DNA of 64,000 bases, taken from contig NZ_FQYW01000011.1 of NCBI RefSeq assembly GCF_900141865.1, positions 52,178 to 116,177 on the forward strand, read 5' to 3'. Positions 29,709 through 39,400 of the stretch are shown in pieces. Made by a program: the position numbers and the translations under genes. This DNA is from Anaerovibrio lipolyticus DSM 3074. Its GTDB lineage: Bacteria > Bacillota > Negativicutes > Selenomonadales > Selenomonadaceae. Within the stretch, counting starts at the first letter, position 1; each line of letters begins with the position of its first letter. Under the pieces are notes generated by a model. That model made no database searches. It had not been told where the DNA came from and was given only the letters and a program-made list of their open reading frames with translations.

Positions 29709-30411
29709 TATATTCCACCACTATTGCTGAGATATTGTCCAAACCACCGGCAGCCTTGGCCTGCTCCACCAATACTGCCGCCTTGTCTGGGCAATCCCCT
29801 TTATCAAGAGTCGCCTGAATATCAGGCAATGTCACCATATTGGTAAGACCGTCAGAACAAAGCAGGAACACATCCCCGCTCTGCAGTCCCATCTCACCGG
29901 TATCCACCTTTACCACAGGGTCTACTCCCACTGCTCTTAAAAGCATATTCTTGTTGGGATGGTCCTTGGCCTCATCGGCAGAAATGCTGCCATTGGCCAA
30001 AAGCTCCGCCACATAGGTATGGTCGCTGGTTATCTGCTTAAGCTCACCATTTCTGAGACGATATAATCTGCTATCCCCCACATGGGCCCAAAATGCTGAT
30101 TTTTCCTCAATGTGAAGTAGGGTGGCGGTAGTACCCATACCACTTCTTTCAGGATTTTCTTGGGTACATTCAAAGATGGCATCATTGCCATCAATAACCA
30201 AATAACGAAGGCCGTCCTGATCAAGGATAGTGTCCTCAGATGACAGTTTGTTTTCCACAGTTGCCGTAAAAATATGGCTGGCTATTTCACCGGCCACATG
30301 ACCACCCATACCATCAGCCACCACAAATACATCTTTAGGTCCGACTAAAATGCTATCTTCATTTAACTCTCTAACTAATCCGATATCAGTAGCCTGACTA
30401 ACCTTTAACAA
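29698..30411 (-). CDS. stp: PP2C-family serine/threonine phosphatase (Stp type)
   Basis: This phosphatase of about 237 residues reverses PASTA-kinase phosphorylation. Metal-binding motifs are present: NEDS near the start, VADGMGGHVAGEIAS, GDSRLYRL, TSDHTYV, LLCSDGLTN and GLDNISAIVV. The TTG at 30411 is preferred (7 nt after GGGAGG, product MLKVSQATDIG); the in-frame GTG at 30420 is too close to the Shine-Dalgarno. Gene order FHA-phosphatase-SEDS-PBP-kinase is conserved in many Gram-positive-type bacteria. Confidence 0.94.
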   Translation of the reverse strand: MLKVSQATDIGLVRELNEDSILVGPKDVFVVADGMGGHVAGEIASHIFTATVENKLSSEDTILDQDGLRYLVIDGNDAIFECTQENPERSGMGTTATLLHIEEKSAFWAHVGDSRLYRLRNGELKQITSDHTYVAELLANGSISADEAKDHPNKNMLLRAVGVDPVVKVDTGEMGLQSGDVFLLCSDGLTNMVTLPDIQATLDKGDCPDKAAVLVEQAKAAGGLDNISAIVVEYNEN

Positions 30412-30416
30412 ATCTA

Positions 30417-30872
30417 TCACCTCCCGAACTCAAATGTAGCCGAGCCTACAGAAATCAAATCCCCGGACTGCAGATACTGACGCCCGGTGATAGGCTCGTT
30501 ATTCACATAGGTTTTATTGACACTGCCCATATCCTCTATTACATACAGGTTGTTCAAAAGGGCTATTTCCGCATGATGATGAGAAGCAAAGCTGTCGTTT
30601 AATACGATGTCGTTATCGTTCCCCCGACCAATGCTGATATGATTGGAAAAGGCAAACCGCTGTCCCACCATACTCTGATCAGCAGCCTCCAGCACTGTCA
30701 GCACCGCTTCCACATTGGAAATTTCCGTAACTGCGTATATATCCTCCACCACATGCTGACTGTCCTTTTTCATAAACTTCATCAGCTTGTAGACAAAATA
30801 CAGTAATAATAGAAGCAACCCATATTGAAGGGCAATGCCCAACGTCTTAATTACTATTGCAGTTCCCTGCAT
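30417..30872 (-). CDS. Membrane-anchored FHA domain protein (FhaB/FipA-like)
   Basis: This 151-residue protein has one N-terminal transmembrane helix (LGIALQYGLLLLLLYFVYKL) and a C-terminal FHA domain. The FHA motifs are ISIGRGNDNDIVLND, SFASHHHAEI and NKTYVNNE. FHA domains bind phosphothreonine, so it probably reads the PASTA kinase signal at the membrane near FtsW and PBP. It sits between fhaA and the phosphatase with gaps of 1-5 bp. Confidence 0.9.
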   Translation of the reverse strand: MQGTAIVIKTLGIALQYGLLLLLLYFVYKLMKFMKKDSQHVVEDIYAVTEISNVEAVLTVLEAADQSMVGQRFAFSNHISIGRGNDNDIVLNDSFASHHHAEIALLNNLYVIEDMGSVNKTYVNNEPITGRQYLQSGDLISVGSATFEFGR

Positions 30873-30873
30873 A

Positions 30874-31629
30874 TCAAATCACCTCATACACCAGCACCGT
30901 CTCACCAATTCGTATTTCATCCCCGGTATGAAGGAGCTGTGGTGACACTACCGTTTGTCCATTTACAAAGGTACCGTTAAGACTTTCGGCGTCATACAAT
31001 ATATGACGATGCCTTTCATAGGTAATAAAAGCATGGACCCTGGAAGCATTGGTATCAGTAAGAATAAAATCGTTATTCACCCTTCTGCCAATATATATTT
31101 GCTTTTCTCCAAACTCCAAATATGAATCTATATCAGGCCCCTCTATTGCCAGCAGACTTACTGTCTTGTGCTCCACCGGCAGGTTAAGAGGCGGCTTGAA
31201 TTCTGATTTGTTCAGCACAATGGTATGGCACTCAGGCACCTCAATTGGCTGCTCCATTTCTCCGTAGCTGTCATCCACAAAGGTTCCCTTCACCTCACAG
31301 GTTCCCTTTTTGAATTCCTCATTGGCATTGAGAGTAATTTCCAGCTGCCCATCCATAAAACAGTCATTGGAAATAATCATCTTTTCCACCATGACATAAA
31401 GCTCATCAAGAAATCGACGGGCACAAAGTCGCTGATAGTCATCAGGGGCCATTTCCACATAATAAAAATTAGGCACAATCAGACCTGTCTGACTCTTGCG
31501 CCTTTTTCTGATTATTTCTCGCTCCAGCTGCTTTATGACCTCAGTTGGTTCCAGGACAGAGCTCAGCTTGCGATTAAAAAATCCCTCTATCTTTTTTTCC
31601 AGAAAAGACTCCAGATTTCCTATAGACAT
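30874..31629 (-). CDS. FhaA-type protein (DUF3662 + FHA domains)
   Basis: This 251-residue soluble protein has an N-terminal DUF3662 domain (residues about 1-115, start MSIGNLESFLEKKIEGFFNR). The C-terminal FHA domain (about 170-250) carries IYIGRRVNNDFIL, NASRVHAFI and LNGTFVNGQ. In Actinobacteria the equivalent FhaA regulates wall synthesis by binding phosphorylated partners such as MviN. It opens the FHA-phosphatase-FtsW-PBP-kinase group after an 87-bp gap from rlmN. Confidence 0.9.
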   Translation of the reverse strand: MSIGNLESFLEKKIEGFFNRKLSSVLEPTEVIKQLEREIIRKRRKSQTGLIVPNFYYVEMAPDDYQRLCARRFLDELYVMVEKMIISNDCFMDGQLEITLNANEEFKKGTCEVKGTFVDDSYGEMEQPIEVPECHTIVLNKSEFKPPLNLPVEHKTVSLLAIEGPDIDSYLEFGEKQIYIGRRVNNDFILTDTNASRVHAFITYERHRHILYDAESLNGTFVNGQTVVSPQLLHTGDEIRIGETVLVYEVI

Positions 31630-31716
31630 AATAGTCCCTCCTAAGCCTTACTAGTCTTAATTTTACATCTTAAATCTATACAAGTAAATAAGATAATCCG
31701 CATAAAATCAGCTATC

Positions 31717-32757
31717 TCAGCCATTATCCAGGTGTCTGTTTCTCAACTGTCCGCAGGCAGCCTGAATATCATTCCCCATTTCCCGGCGAACTGTTACCGT
31801 AATATGGTGCTTGGCCAGGTACTTCTCAAAGAATTCTATTCTCTCCGGGGAGGGACGATTCCAATTCCGTTCCACAACGGGATTTATCGGTATCAAATTT
31901 ACTGAAGCCAGCTGTCCCTTCAGCAGCTCCACCAATTCCTTGGCCTGCTTGGCATTATCATTTACCCCATCTATAAGAATGTACTCATAGGTAACCCGGC
32001 GATGGGTCTTTTCACCATAATACCCTCCGGCCTTTACCACATCAGCCATAGGATACTTGCGATTAATGGGCATAAGCTCCGAGCGAAGGCTGTTCTCTGG
32101 TGCGTGTAGGGAAATTGAGAGATTAACTGGTATCTCCTCCTGGGCCAAACGATAAATGTTGGGAACAATACCAGAGGTGGATAAGGTTACACTGCGGTAG
32201 CTCATTCCAAGACAATAATCCTCATGGAGCAATCTTATATATTTTAGAACATTATCATAATTAGTCAGTGGCTCACCAGAACCCATAATAACTATGGTAT
32301 CTACCTTTTCCCCGGACTTTGACAGCATATCATTTATGTAATAGGTCTGGGCCAGCATCTCTCCCGCAGTAAGGTCACGGACCATGCCGTGAAGAGTTGA
32401 AGCGCAAAAGGCACAGCCCATATTGCACCCCGCCTGGGAAGAAACGCAAATACTGTTTCCGTAGGGCTGGCGCATAAGCACCGTTTCCACCCCCACCCCA
32501 TCAGAGAAATTAAGGAGAAACTTGGATGTTCTGCCATCGGCAGAATCAAGCTGATCCACTCTGGCAGCACGGTCAATAACGCACTCCGTAGCCAGCTTTT
32601 CCCTCATACTCTTAGGAAGGTTTTGCATTTCATTAAAATCAGTAACGCTTTTCTTGTACATCCAATCCGCCAGCTGCTTGCCGCGGAACTTTGGCAATCC
32701 CCATTCCGTAAGAAGCTCTGTAAGCTCCTCCAATGTTTTGCCGAAAATATTAACCAT
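31717..32757 (-). CDS. rlmN: 23S rRNA (adenine2503-C2)/tRNA A37 methyltransferase RlmN
   Basis: This 346-residue radical SAM enzyme methylates C2 of A2503 in 23S rRNA and A37 of some tRNAs. The CX3CX2C cluster motif is CNMGCAFCA. The two catalytic cysteines lie in FCASTLHG-adjacent sequence and in QAACGQLR near the C-terminus. GSGEPL binds SAM. The chain matches RlmN rather than Cfr. It follows rsmB by 6 bp. Confidence 0.95.
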   Translation of the reverse strand: MVNIFGKTLEELTELLTEWGLPKFRGKQLADWMYKKSVTDFNEMQNLPKSMREKLATECVIDRAARVDQLDSADGRTSKFLLNFSDGVGVETVLMRQPYGNSICVSSQAGCNMGCAFCASTLHGMVRDLTAGEMLAQTYYINDMLSKSGEKVDTIVIMGSGEPLTNYDNVLKYIRLLHEDYCLGMSYRSVTLSTSGIVPNIYRLAQEEIPVNLSISLHAPENSLRSELMPINRKYPMADVVKAGGYYGEKTHRRVTYEYILIDGVNDNAKQAKELVELLKGQLASVNLIPINPVVERNWNRPSPERIEFFEKYLAKHHITVTVRREMGNDIQAACGQLRNRHLDNG

Positions 32758-32763
32758 GATGAT

Positions 32764-34092
32764 TTATTTTCTCCTCATACATGAAATAAAGAATCCGTCT
32801 GTACCATCACGCTGAGGATACAGCTGAACCATTTCATCATCCCTTGGTACAGGCAGTCTCTCCCCGGCATTTTCCAAAGTAAATTCCTTGGCCTTTTCCA
32901 AAAATGCCTTAACTACATCCTGATTTTCCTCGTGAGCTATAGTACAGGTACTATACACCAAAAGTCCCCCTGGCTTTACTGCTGCTGCAGCACTTCTGAG
33001 AATTTCCAGCTGCAGCTTAGGCAGCTCCTTTATAAGCTCAGGAGATTTACGCCATCTGGAATCAGGCTTTCTTCTGAGAACTCCCAAGCCAGAGCATGGA
33101 GCATCCACCAAGACCCTATCTGCCTCTTGCGGAAATTCCTGCCAAATTTCTCTGGCATCAATAAGCATTGGATCAATAATGGTGACACCAAGGCGCTCTG
33201 CATTGCTTCTGACTCTTTCCAGCTTATGCTCATAAATATCACAGGCCACAATGCGTCCACGATTTTCCATCATGGCTGCCATGTGGGTAGTTTTTCCTCC
33301 CGGAGCACTACACACATCCAATACCAGCTCCCCCGGCTGTGGATCCACCACATGGGCCACCAGCATGGAGCTTTCATCCTGGACCTGGCAATAACCATCC
33401 TGAAGCACCTGCAAATCATCAAGGGAACCATGGGACTTAATAATAACTCCCTCTGGAGTGAAGACAGACTGCTGACAATCCACCCCCACTGAAATAAGCT
33501 GAAGCATAAGCTCTGAACGGTTTGTCTTCAGTGTATTGGCCCGTACAGAAAGCGGTGCCTGCTGATTATTAAATGCACACAGCTTTGCCGCCTCATCATA
33601 GCCAAATTCCTTAATCCAACGGCGAACCAACCACTCGGGATGCTGCTCCGTAAGGGCCAGCTGAACAGTGGCATTGCCCTTTCCCTCTGGAAATGCCCCC
33701 TTTTCCGGCTCTCTTACCATGGTACGCATTACACCATTGACAAATTTGGCAACCCCCGCATGGCCGAATCGTTTAGCCAGCTCCACAGACTCATTGCAAG
33801 CAGCGGAGTCAGGCACCTTATCCATGTATTTAAGCTGATAAACGCCCATGCGCAAAATATCCCTTATAATCGGGCTGACCTTGCTTATGGGACGATTAAT
33901 ATACCTTCTGATAATCCAGTCCAGAGTTTCCCCTGCCTTTACGGTACCATAAACAAGCTCAGTAACAAAACGACGGTCCATATCACTAAGACCGCCCTTG
34001 CGTAGCTCCTTGGCCAGAGCTACATTGGCATAAGCCTCCTGTTCATGGACCGCATTTATAATTTTCAAAGCCGTTTCACGTGCTTTATCCAT
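32764..34092 (-). CDS. rsmB: 16S rRNA (cytosine967-C5)-methyltransferase RsmB
   Basis: This 442-residue enzyme has an N-terminal NusB-like RNA-binding domain (residues about 1-140). The C-terminal Rossmann methyltransferase contains SAM motif DVCSAPGGKTTHMA and the double-cysteine catalytic site: DAPCSGLGVLRRKPD and STCTIAHEEN. It is adjacent to the DUF116 gene without any gap, and the fmt-DUF116-rsmB-rlmN order suggests one transcript. Confidence 0.95.
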   Translation of the reverse strand: MDKARETALKIINAVHEQEAYANVALAKELRKGGLSDMDRRFVTELVYGTVKAGETLDWIIRRYINRPISKVSPIIRDILRMGVYQLKYMDKVPDSAACNESVELAKRFGHAGVAKFVNGVMRTMVREPEKGAFPEGKGNATVQLALTEQHPEWLVRRWIKEFGYDEAAKLCAFNNQQAPLSVRANTLKTNRSELMLQLISVGVDCQQSVFTPEGVIIKSHGSLDDLQVLQDGYCQVQDESSMLVAHVVDPQPGELVLDVCSAPGGKTTHMAAMMENRGRIVACDIYEHKLERVRSNAERLGVTIIDPMLIDAREIWQEFPQEADRVLVDAPCSGLGVLRRKPDSRWRKSPELIKELPKLQLEILRSAAAAVKPGGLLVYSTCTIAHEENQDVVKAFLEKAKEFTLENAGERLPVPRDDEMVQLYPQRDGTDGFFISCMRRK

Positions 34093-34893
34093 TTAATTCT
34101 CCTTTTCCTGGCTGACAGCATCAGACACAGGCAAATCTATAATATCCATAATGACCCTTTTGAACTCCTCAACATCTACCTTAGTATTGAAGCATGGACC
34201 ATTAGGGCGAATATTCATAACACCTACTGAAGGAATAGGGTATACATCCTGGATACCGCTGGCCAAATCTCGCTCGCAGGCCACAGCCACAACCGCCTGT
34301 GGTCTTATTTCCATAACCTTTTGACGGGCCAGGGTTCCACCCGTTACCACGAAGAAATGAAAGCCGATTTCTTCAGCCAAGGTTACCAAATCTCCAATAT
34401 TACAACCACCACAACGCTTGCAATTATTGGGATCCGTAGTTATCTTATGGGGACAGGTGCTCAGCTGCAAGCAGTGGGGTGTCACCACCAATAGCCTGTC
34501 AGCCGGCACCTTTAAATGACGATTACCTACAATGGTATTACTCACTGCCACATAGGATGCCTCTATGCGCCGACGATCAATCCCAACGATTTTTCCTGCC
34601 GAAATAACAATATAATAAAGGACATTCAAAAGGGTATAGGTCTGCTTTTTAAAAATAGTTGGCAATGGCCAACCTTTTATGCCAAACACCATTCCCAAAA
34701 TGCCAAAGCCAATAAGGAACAGGATTCCTATCATAGCCGCCGCAAAGGCAGGGGCCAGATGAGGATTTATATTATTAAGACCAGGAAGGGTTATAAACCA
34801 GACTCCTGCACATATTATCAGCATAATAATATAGGTTATGCACAAAAGACTGATGAAAAGTCGCTTCTTAGCCTTTTTTACCGTATATTTCAT
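34093..34893 (-). CDS. DUF116 membrane protein with cysteine cluster
   Basis: This 266-residue protein has two or three N-terminal transmembrane segments (about 12-35 and 45-75), then a cytosolic domain. The domain is rich in cysteine: LQLSTCPHKI, NNCKRCGGCN and a later ACERDLASG. The CxxCxxC-like spacing suggests an iron-sulfur or zinc site. DUF116 proteins have no established function. The position between fmt and rsmB is suggestive of translation-related coupling, but this may only reflect operon packing. Confidence 0.85.
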   Translation of the reverse strand: MKYTVKKAKKRLFISLLCITYIIMLIICAGVWFITLPGLNNINPHLAPAFAAAMIGILFLIGFGILGMVFGIKGWPLPTIFKKQTYTLLNVLYYIVISAGKIVGIDRRRIEASYVAVSNTIVGNRHLKVPADRLLVVTPHCLQLSTCPHKITTDPNNCKRCGGCNIGDLVTLAEEIGFHFFVVTGGTLARQKVMEIRPQAVVAVACERDLASGIQDVYPIPSVGVMNIRPNGPCFNTKVDVEEFKRVIMDIIDLPVSDAVSQEKEN

Positions 34894-34917
34894 AACTTAT
34901 CCTCTGGGAAAACAACA

Positions 34918-35850
34918 TTAATTAAAAATCAATCCAGCTTTTACGCCATTTCCCCGAACAAAATCACCTGCTGACATGCGTTTTTTACTAGGTGGCTGAA
35001 TCTCTGTGATTTCCACAGCCCCCTTGCCTGCAGCAACAATAAAGCTCTTTTTGGTAAGCTCCAGCACCTCACCCGGATTACCGGACTTATCATCTCTCAC
35101 CTTGGTGCTCCACACCTTGTAGTTTTTGCCGTCCAACAAGGTCCAGGCCACTGGCCAAGAGTTAAGGCCACGCACGAGATTGTGAACCTCCTGGGCCGAC
35201 TTGGTCCAGTCGATATGACCGGTTTCCTTGGTAAGCATTGACGCATAGTTGGTAAGGCTGTCATCCTGTTTTTCCGGAGTGATAGTCCCAGCCATAAGCC
35301 CATCAACAGTATCTGTCAACAATTTGCTGCCCATAACAGCCAGCTTATCGTGAAGCTCCTCTGTAGTCATATCCGGTGTAATCTCTATTTTACTCTTAAG
35401 AAGCATATCTCCGGTATCAAGGCCCGCATCCATCATCATGGTGGTTACGCCAGTTTCAGTTTCCCCGTTAATAATGGACCAATGAATAGGTGCCGCACCA
35501 CGATATCTAGGCAACAAAGAAGCATGAACATTTACGCAGCCCAGGCGAGGAATGTCCAAAACCTCCTGGGAAAGGATTTGACCAAAGGCTACCACCACAA
35601 TAAGATCAGGATTTAACTCCCTTAACCTTGCCACACATTCAGCTGTCTTTATTTTCTCTGGCTGCCAAACAGGCAAACCATATTCCAGTGCCTTAACCTT
35701 TACTGGAGAAGGTGTCATTTTCTGACCTCTCCCCTTTGGACGGTCAGGCTGTGTAATAACGGTAAGCACTTCCGTCTTTTCCTGCATTACCTCCAGACAA
35801 CCAACGGCAAAGTCCGGAGTTCCCATAAAAACAGTTTTTAATTTGCTCAT
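34918..35850 (-). CDS. fmt: Methionyl-tRNA formyltransferase
   Basis: This 310-residue enzyme formylates initiator Met-tRNA using 10-formyl-THF. The N-terminal domain includes FMGTPDFAV and the active-site block NVHASLLPRYRGAAPIHW (catalytic Asn, His, and later Asp in GLDTGDML). The C-terminal OB-like domain includes VRGLNSWPVAWT. The ATG overlaps the def stop (ATGA). It probably acts with the initiator tRNA encoded at 15674. Confidence 0.96.
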   Translation of the reverse strand: MSKLKTVFMGTPDFAVGCLEVMQEKTEVLTVITQPDRPKGRGQKMTPSPVKVKALEYGLPVWQPEKIKTAECVARLRELNPDLIVVVAFGQILSQEVLDIPRLGCVNVHASLLPRYRGAAPIHWSIINGETETGVTTMMMDAGLDTGDMLLKSKIEITPDMTTEELHDKLAVMGSKLLTDTVDGLMAGTITPEKQDDSLTNYASMLTKETGHIDWTKSAQEVHNLVRGLNSWPVAWTLLDGKNYKVWSTKVRDDKSGNPGEVLELTKKSFIVAAGKGAVEITEIQPPSKKRMSAGDFVRGNGVKAGLIFN

Positions 35851-36314
35851 TTGTTTTCTCCCTGCTTAATGGTCTTGGCCACATCAATAAACAATGTACC
35901 CTCCAAATGATCCAGCTCATGCTGAATGCAGCGTGCCATAAGTCCCTTTGCTGTAAGATGCTTTTTCTTGCCCCAACGATTAAGGTAATCAACGCTAACC
36001 TTCTCCGCACGTTCCACATCGCCAAATACATTGGGCACACTTAGGCATCCCTCCTGGCCGATCTCGGTGCCCTCACGACGTGTAATCACAGGATTCACCA
36101 TTTCCACCAGGCCATTGTCGTCACCAACATCAATTACCACCAAACGTATGGACTGACCCACCTGTGGCGCAGCCAAACCGACTCCATCCGCCTTATACAT
36201 GGTCTCAGCCATATTTTCCATCAGCTTTCTAATTTTGCTGTCAACCTTCTCTATTGGAGCGGCAACCTGTTTTAAAACAGGATCACCAGCTTTTACTATA
36301 TCTAACAGTGCCAA
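35847..36314 (-). CDS. def: Peptide deformylase
   Basis: This 155-residue metalloenzyme removes formyl from nascent N-terminal Met. Motifs GVGLAAPQVG, EGCLSVP (metal Cys) and QHELDHLEG (HEXXH) are intact. A TTG start at 36314 is chosen because AGGAGG lies 9 nt upstream and the product begins MALLDIVKAGDPVLK; the in-frame GTG at 36323 abuts the Shine-Dalgarno. It is the first gene of the def-fmt-DUF116-rsmB-rlmN run. Confidence 0.95.
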   Translation of the reverse strand: MALLDIVKAGDPVLKQVAAPIEKVDSKIRKLMENMAETMYKADGVGLAAPQVGQSIRLVVIDVGDDNGLVEMVNPVITRREGTEIGQEGCLSVPNVFGDVERAEKVSVDYLNRWGKKKHLTAKGLMARCIQHELDHLEGTLFIDVAKTIKQGENK

Positions 36315-36413
36315 CTGTAACACCCTCCTATTTCTCTATATCCGTCTAATTTTATCATATTATGAAAGGAAAGTCCAAACTATACCATCTCAGCAAACAA
36401 ATGCCAAAAAAAG

Positions 36414-36445
36414 GGAGCACTGTCAACGTATCTGAACAGTGCTCC
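36414..36445 (-). terminator. Terminator of nifJ
   Basis: A 10-bp stem (GGAGCACTGT/ACAGTGCTCC) is followed on the minus strand by a T7 run. It lies 49 bp after nifJ and about 100 bp before def. Confidence 0.88.
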
Positions 36446-36493
36446 AAAATATTTCTAGGGGTTAGTATAGCAAATTAGCAAAATGGTTATTTA

Positions 36494-39400
36494 TTACTCT
36501 TTACCAGCAAGTCTCTTGTAGTTAGCGAGTCTGGTTTCAGCATCCTTCTGAGTCTTCTCGAAGAGAGCATCAGCAGCCTCTGGGAATGCACGCTTCAAGC
36601 TGTTGTAGCGAACCTCACCCATGAGGTAATCCTGGAACTTGCCGAAATCTGGCTCCTTGGAGTCAAGGCTGAATGGGTTCTTGTCAGTGCCAACCAGCTC
36701 TGGGTTGTAGCGGTAGTTAGCCCAATAACCGCATTCAACAGCACGGGCTGCTTCCATCTGGGACTTGCCCATACCAATCTTGATACCATGGTTGATACAA
36801 GGAGCATAACCGATGATAAGGGATGGTCCTGGATAAGCCTCAGCCTCTGTAATAGCCTTCAGAACCTGATTCTTATCGGCACCCATGTTAACCTGTGCTA
36901 CATATACGTAGCCATAGGACATAGCCATCATGCCCAGATCCTTTTTCTTGGTTCTCTTACCAGTTGCAGCAAACTGTGCAATGGCAGCGGTAGGAGTAGC
37001 CTTGGAAGCCTGACCGCCAGTGTTGGAATATACCTCAGTATCGAATACGAATACATTTACATCCTCACCGGAAGCCAATACATGATCCAGACCGCCGTAA
37101 CCAATATCATAAGCCCAGCCGTCGCCGCCGAAAATCCACTGGGAACGCTTAACCATGAAGTCGCGGTTTTCATAAATCTTGTTGAGAAGCGGATCATTAC
37201 CCTTCTCAGCTTCAAGAGCACCAATCAGATTCAATGAACGCTCACGGGTACCCTCACCGCAGTTCATGTTGTCCTTCCAGTCAATCATTGCATCCTTTAA
37301 TGCAACAGACAGCTTGCCGGACTCAATAGCTGCAGTAACGTCTGCTGCCAAGGCCTCACGAACAGCCTTAACACCCAGGAACATACCAAGACCATACTCT
37401 GCGTTGTCCTCGAAGAGGGAATTAGCCCAAGCAGGACCATGACCCCAAGCATTCTTGGAGTATGGCATTGCAGGAGCAGATGCACCCCAAATGGAGGAAC
37501 AGCCTGTAGCGTTAGCTACCATCATGCGACCACCGAAGAGCTGAGTGATGAGCTTGGCATATGGAGTCTCACCGCAGCCTGCGCAAGCGCCGGAGAATTC
37601 AAGACAAGGAGTCTCAAACTGAGAACCCTTAACAGTAGTCTTCTTCATAGGGTTAGTCTTAGGGCTAACCTTTACGCCATAATCGAATACAGCCTGCTTG
37701 TCAATCTGAGTAGCGATAGGCTTCATAACAAGAGCCTTCTCCTTGGCAGGGCAAACAATAGCACAGTTGCCACAGCCAGAGCAGTCAAGAGCAGAAATAG
37801 CCATGGTGAAGTTCAGGCCCTTGGTGCCAAGAGCTGGCTTGGAGGTAAAGCCCTCTGGTGCAGCATCCTTTTCCTCATCAGTTGTGAGAACTGGACGAAT
37901 TGCAGCATGTGGGCAAACAAATGCGCACTGATTACACTCAATACACTTGGTAACATCCCATTCAGGAACGTTAATTGCAATACCGCGCTTCTCGTAAGCA
38001 GCAGTGCCGGATGGGAAGGTACCATCTGCATGGGCAGCCATCTGCTTAACAGTAATCTTGTTACCTTCCTGACGGTTAACTGGCTCCAGAATCTCCTTAA
38101 CGTAAGCTGGAACATCAGACTTGCATTCTTCCTTGGCATCCTTTGCATCAGCCCAGTCAGCAGGAACATTTACAAGATGAAGTGCATCAATACCGGCATC
38201 AACAGCGCCATTATTCATATCTACGATATTCTGGCCCTTCTTGCCGTAAGAAGTTACAATAGCATCCTTCAGATAGCCAACAGCCTTCTGAAGTGGAATA
38301 ATATCAGCCAGCTTGAAGAATGCAGACTGCATTACCATATTGAAACGTCCGCCAAGGCCCAGATCCTGAGCGATCTTAACAGCGTTTACAGTGTAGAATT
38401 TAATATTGTTCTTGGCAATGTAGCGCTTCATGGAAGCAGGCAGCTTCTCAGACAGCTCATCGTCAGACCAAAGTGTATTAAGCAGGAAGGTACCGCCTGG
38501 CTGTAAGCCTGCCAAAAGGTCATACTTATTTACATAAGACTGCTGGGAGCAGGAAATAAAGTTTGCATTATCAATAAGATATGGAGAAGCGATTGGAGAC
38601 TTACCAAAACGCAGGTGGGACATGGTAATACCACCAGACTTCTTGGAGTCATAAGCGAAGTATGCCTGAGCATACAAATCAGTCTTATCACCGATAATCT
38701 TAATAGCAGACTTGTTGGCACCTACAGTACCATCGGAACCGAGACCCCAGAACTTACAAGCAGTGGTTCCTTCTGGAGTGAGGTTAACATGCTCTGGATA
38801 TGGAGCAAGAGATGTATTGGAAAGATCATCAACAATACCAATGGTAAAGCCATTCTTAGGTGCATCCTTCTTCAGTTCCTCAAATACGCCGAGGACCTGG
38901 GTAGGAGTTACATCCTTACCACCTAAGCCATAACGACCGCCAACGATCAGTGGATGACGATGGCTTGCATAGAATGCAGTACGAACATCCTGATACAGTG
39001 GCTCACCAAGAGCACCAGGCTCCTTGGTACGGTCGAGAACTGCAATCTTTTCTACAGTAGATGGAATAGCCTTCAGGAAATGGTCTACGGAGAATGGACG
39101 GAAGAGATGAACTGCAACCGCACCAACCTTCTCACCCTTAGCGTTGAGGAAATCTACACACTCCTGAAGTGTCTGGTTAATGGAACCAATAGCGATTACT
39201 ACGCGCTCAGCATCCTTGGCACCATAGTAATCAAAAATATGATGCTCACGGCCGGTAATCTTGGCCATCTGGCCCATAGCCTCTTCCACGAGCTCTGGCA
39301 AAGCATCATAGGCTTTGTTTACAGCCTCACGGCCCTGGAAATAAATGTCATCATTCTGAGCAGTACCACGAATTACAGGATGGTCAGGATTCAGAGCGTT

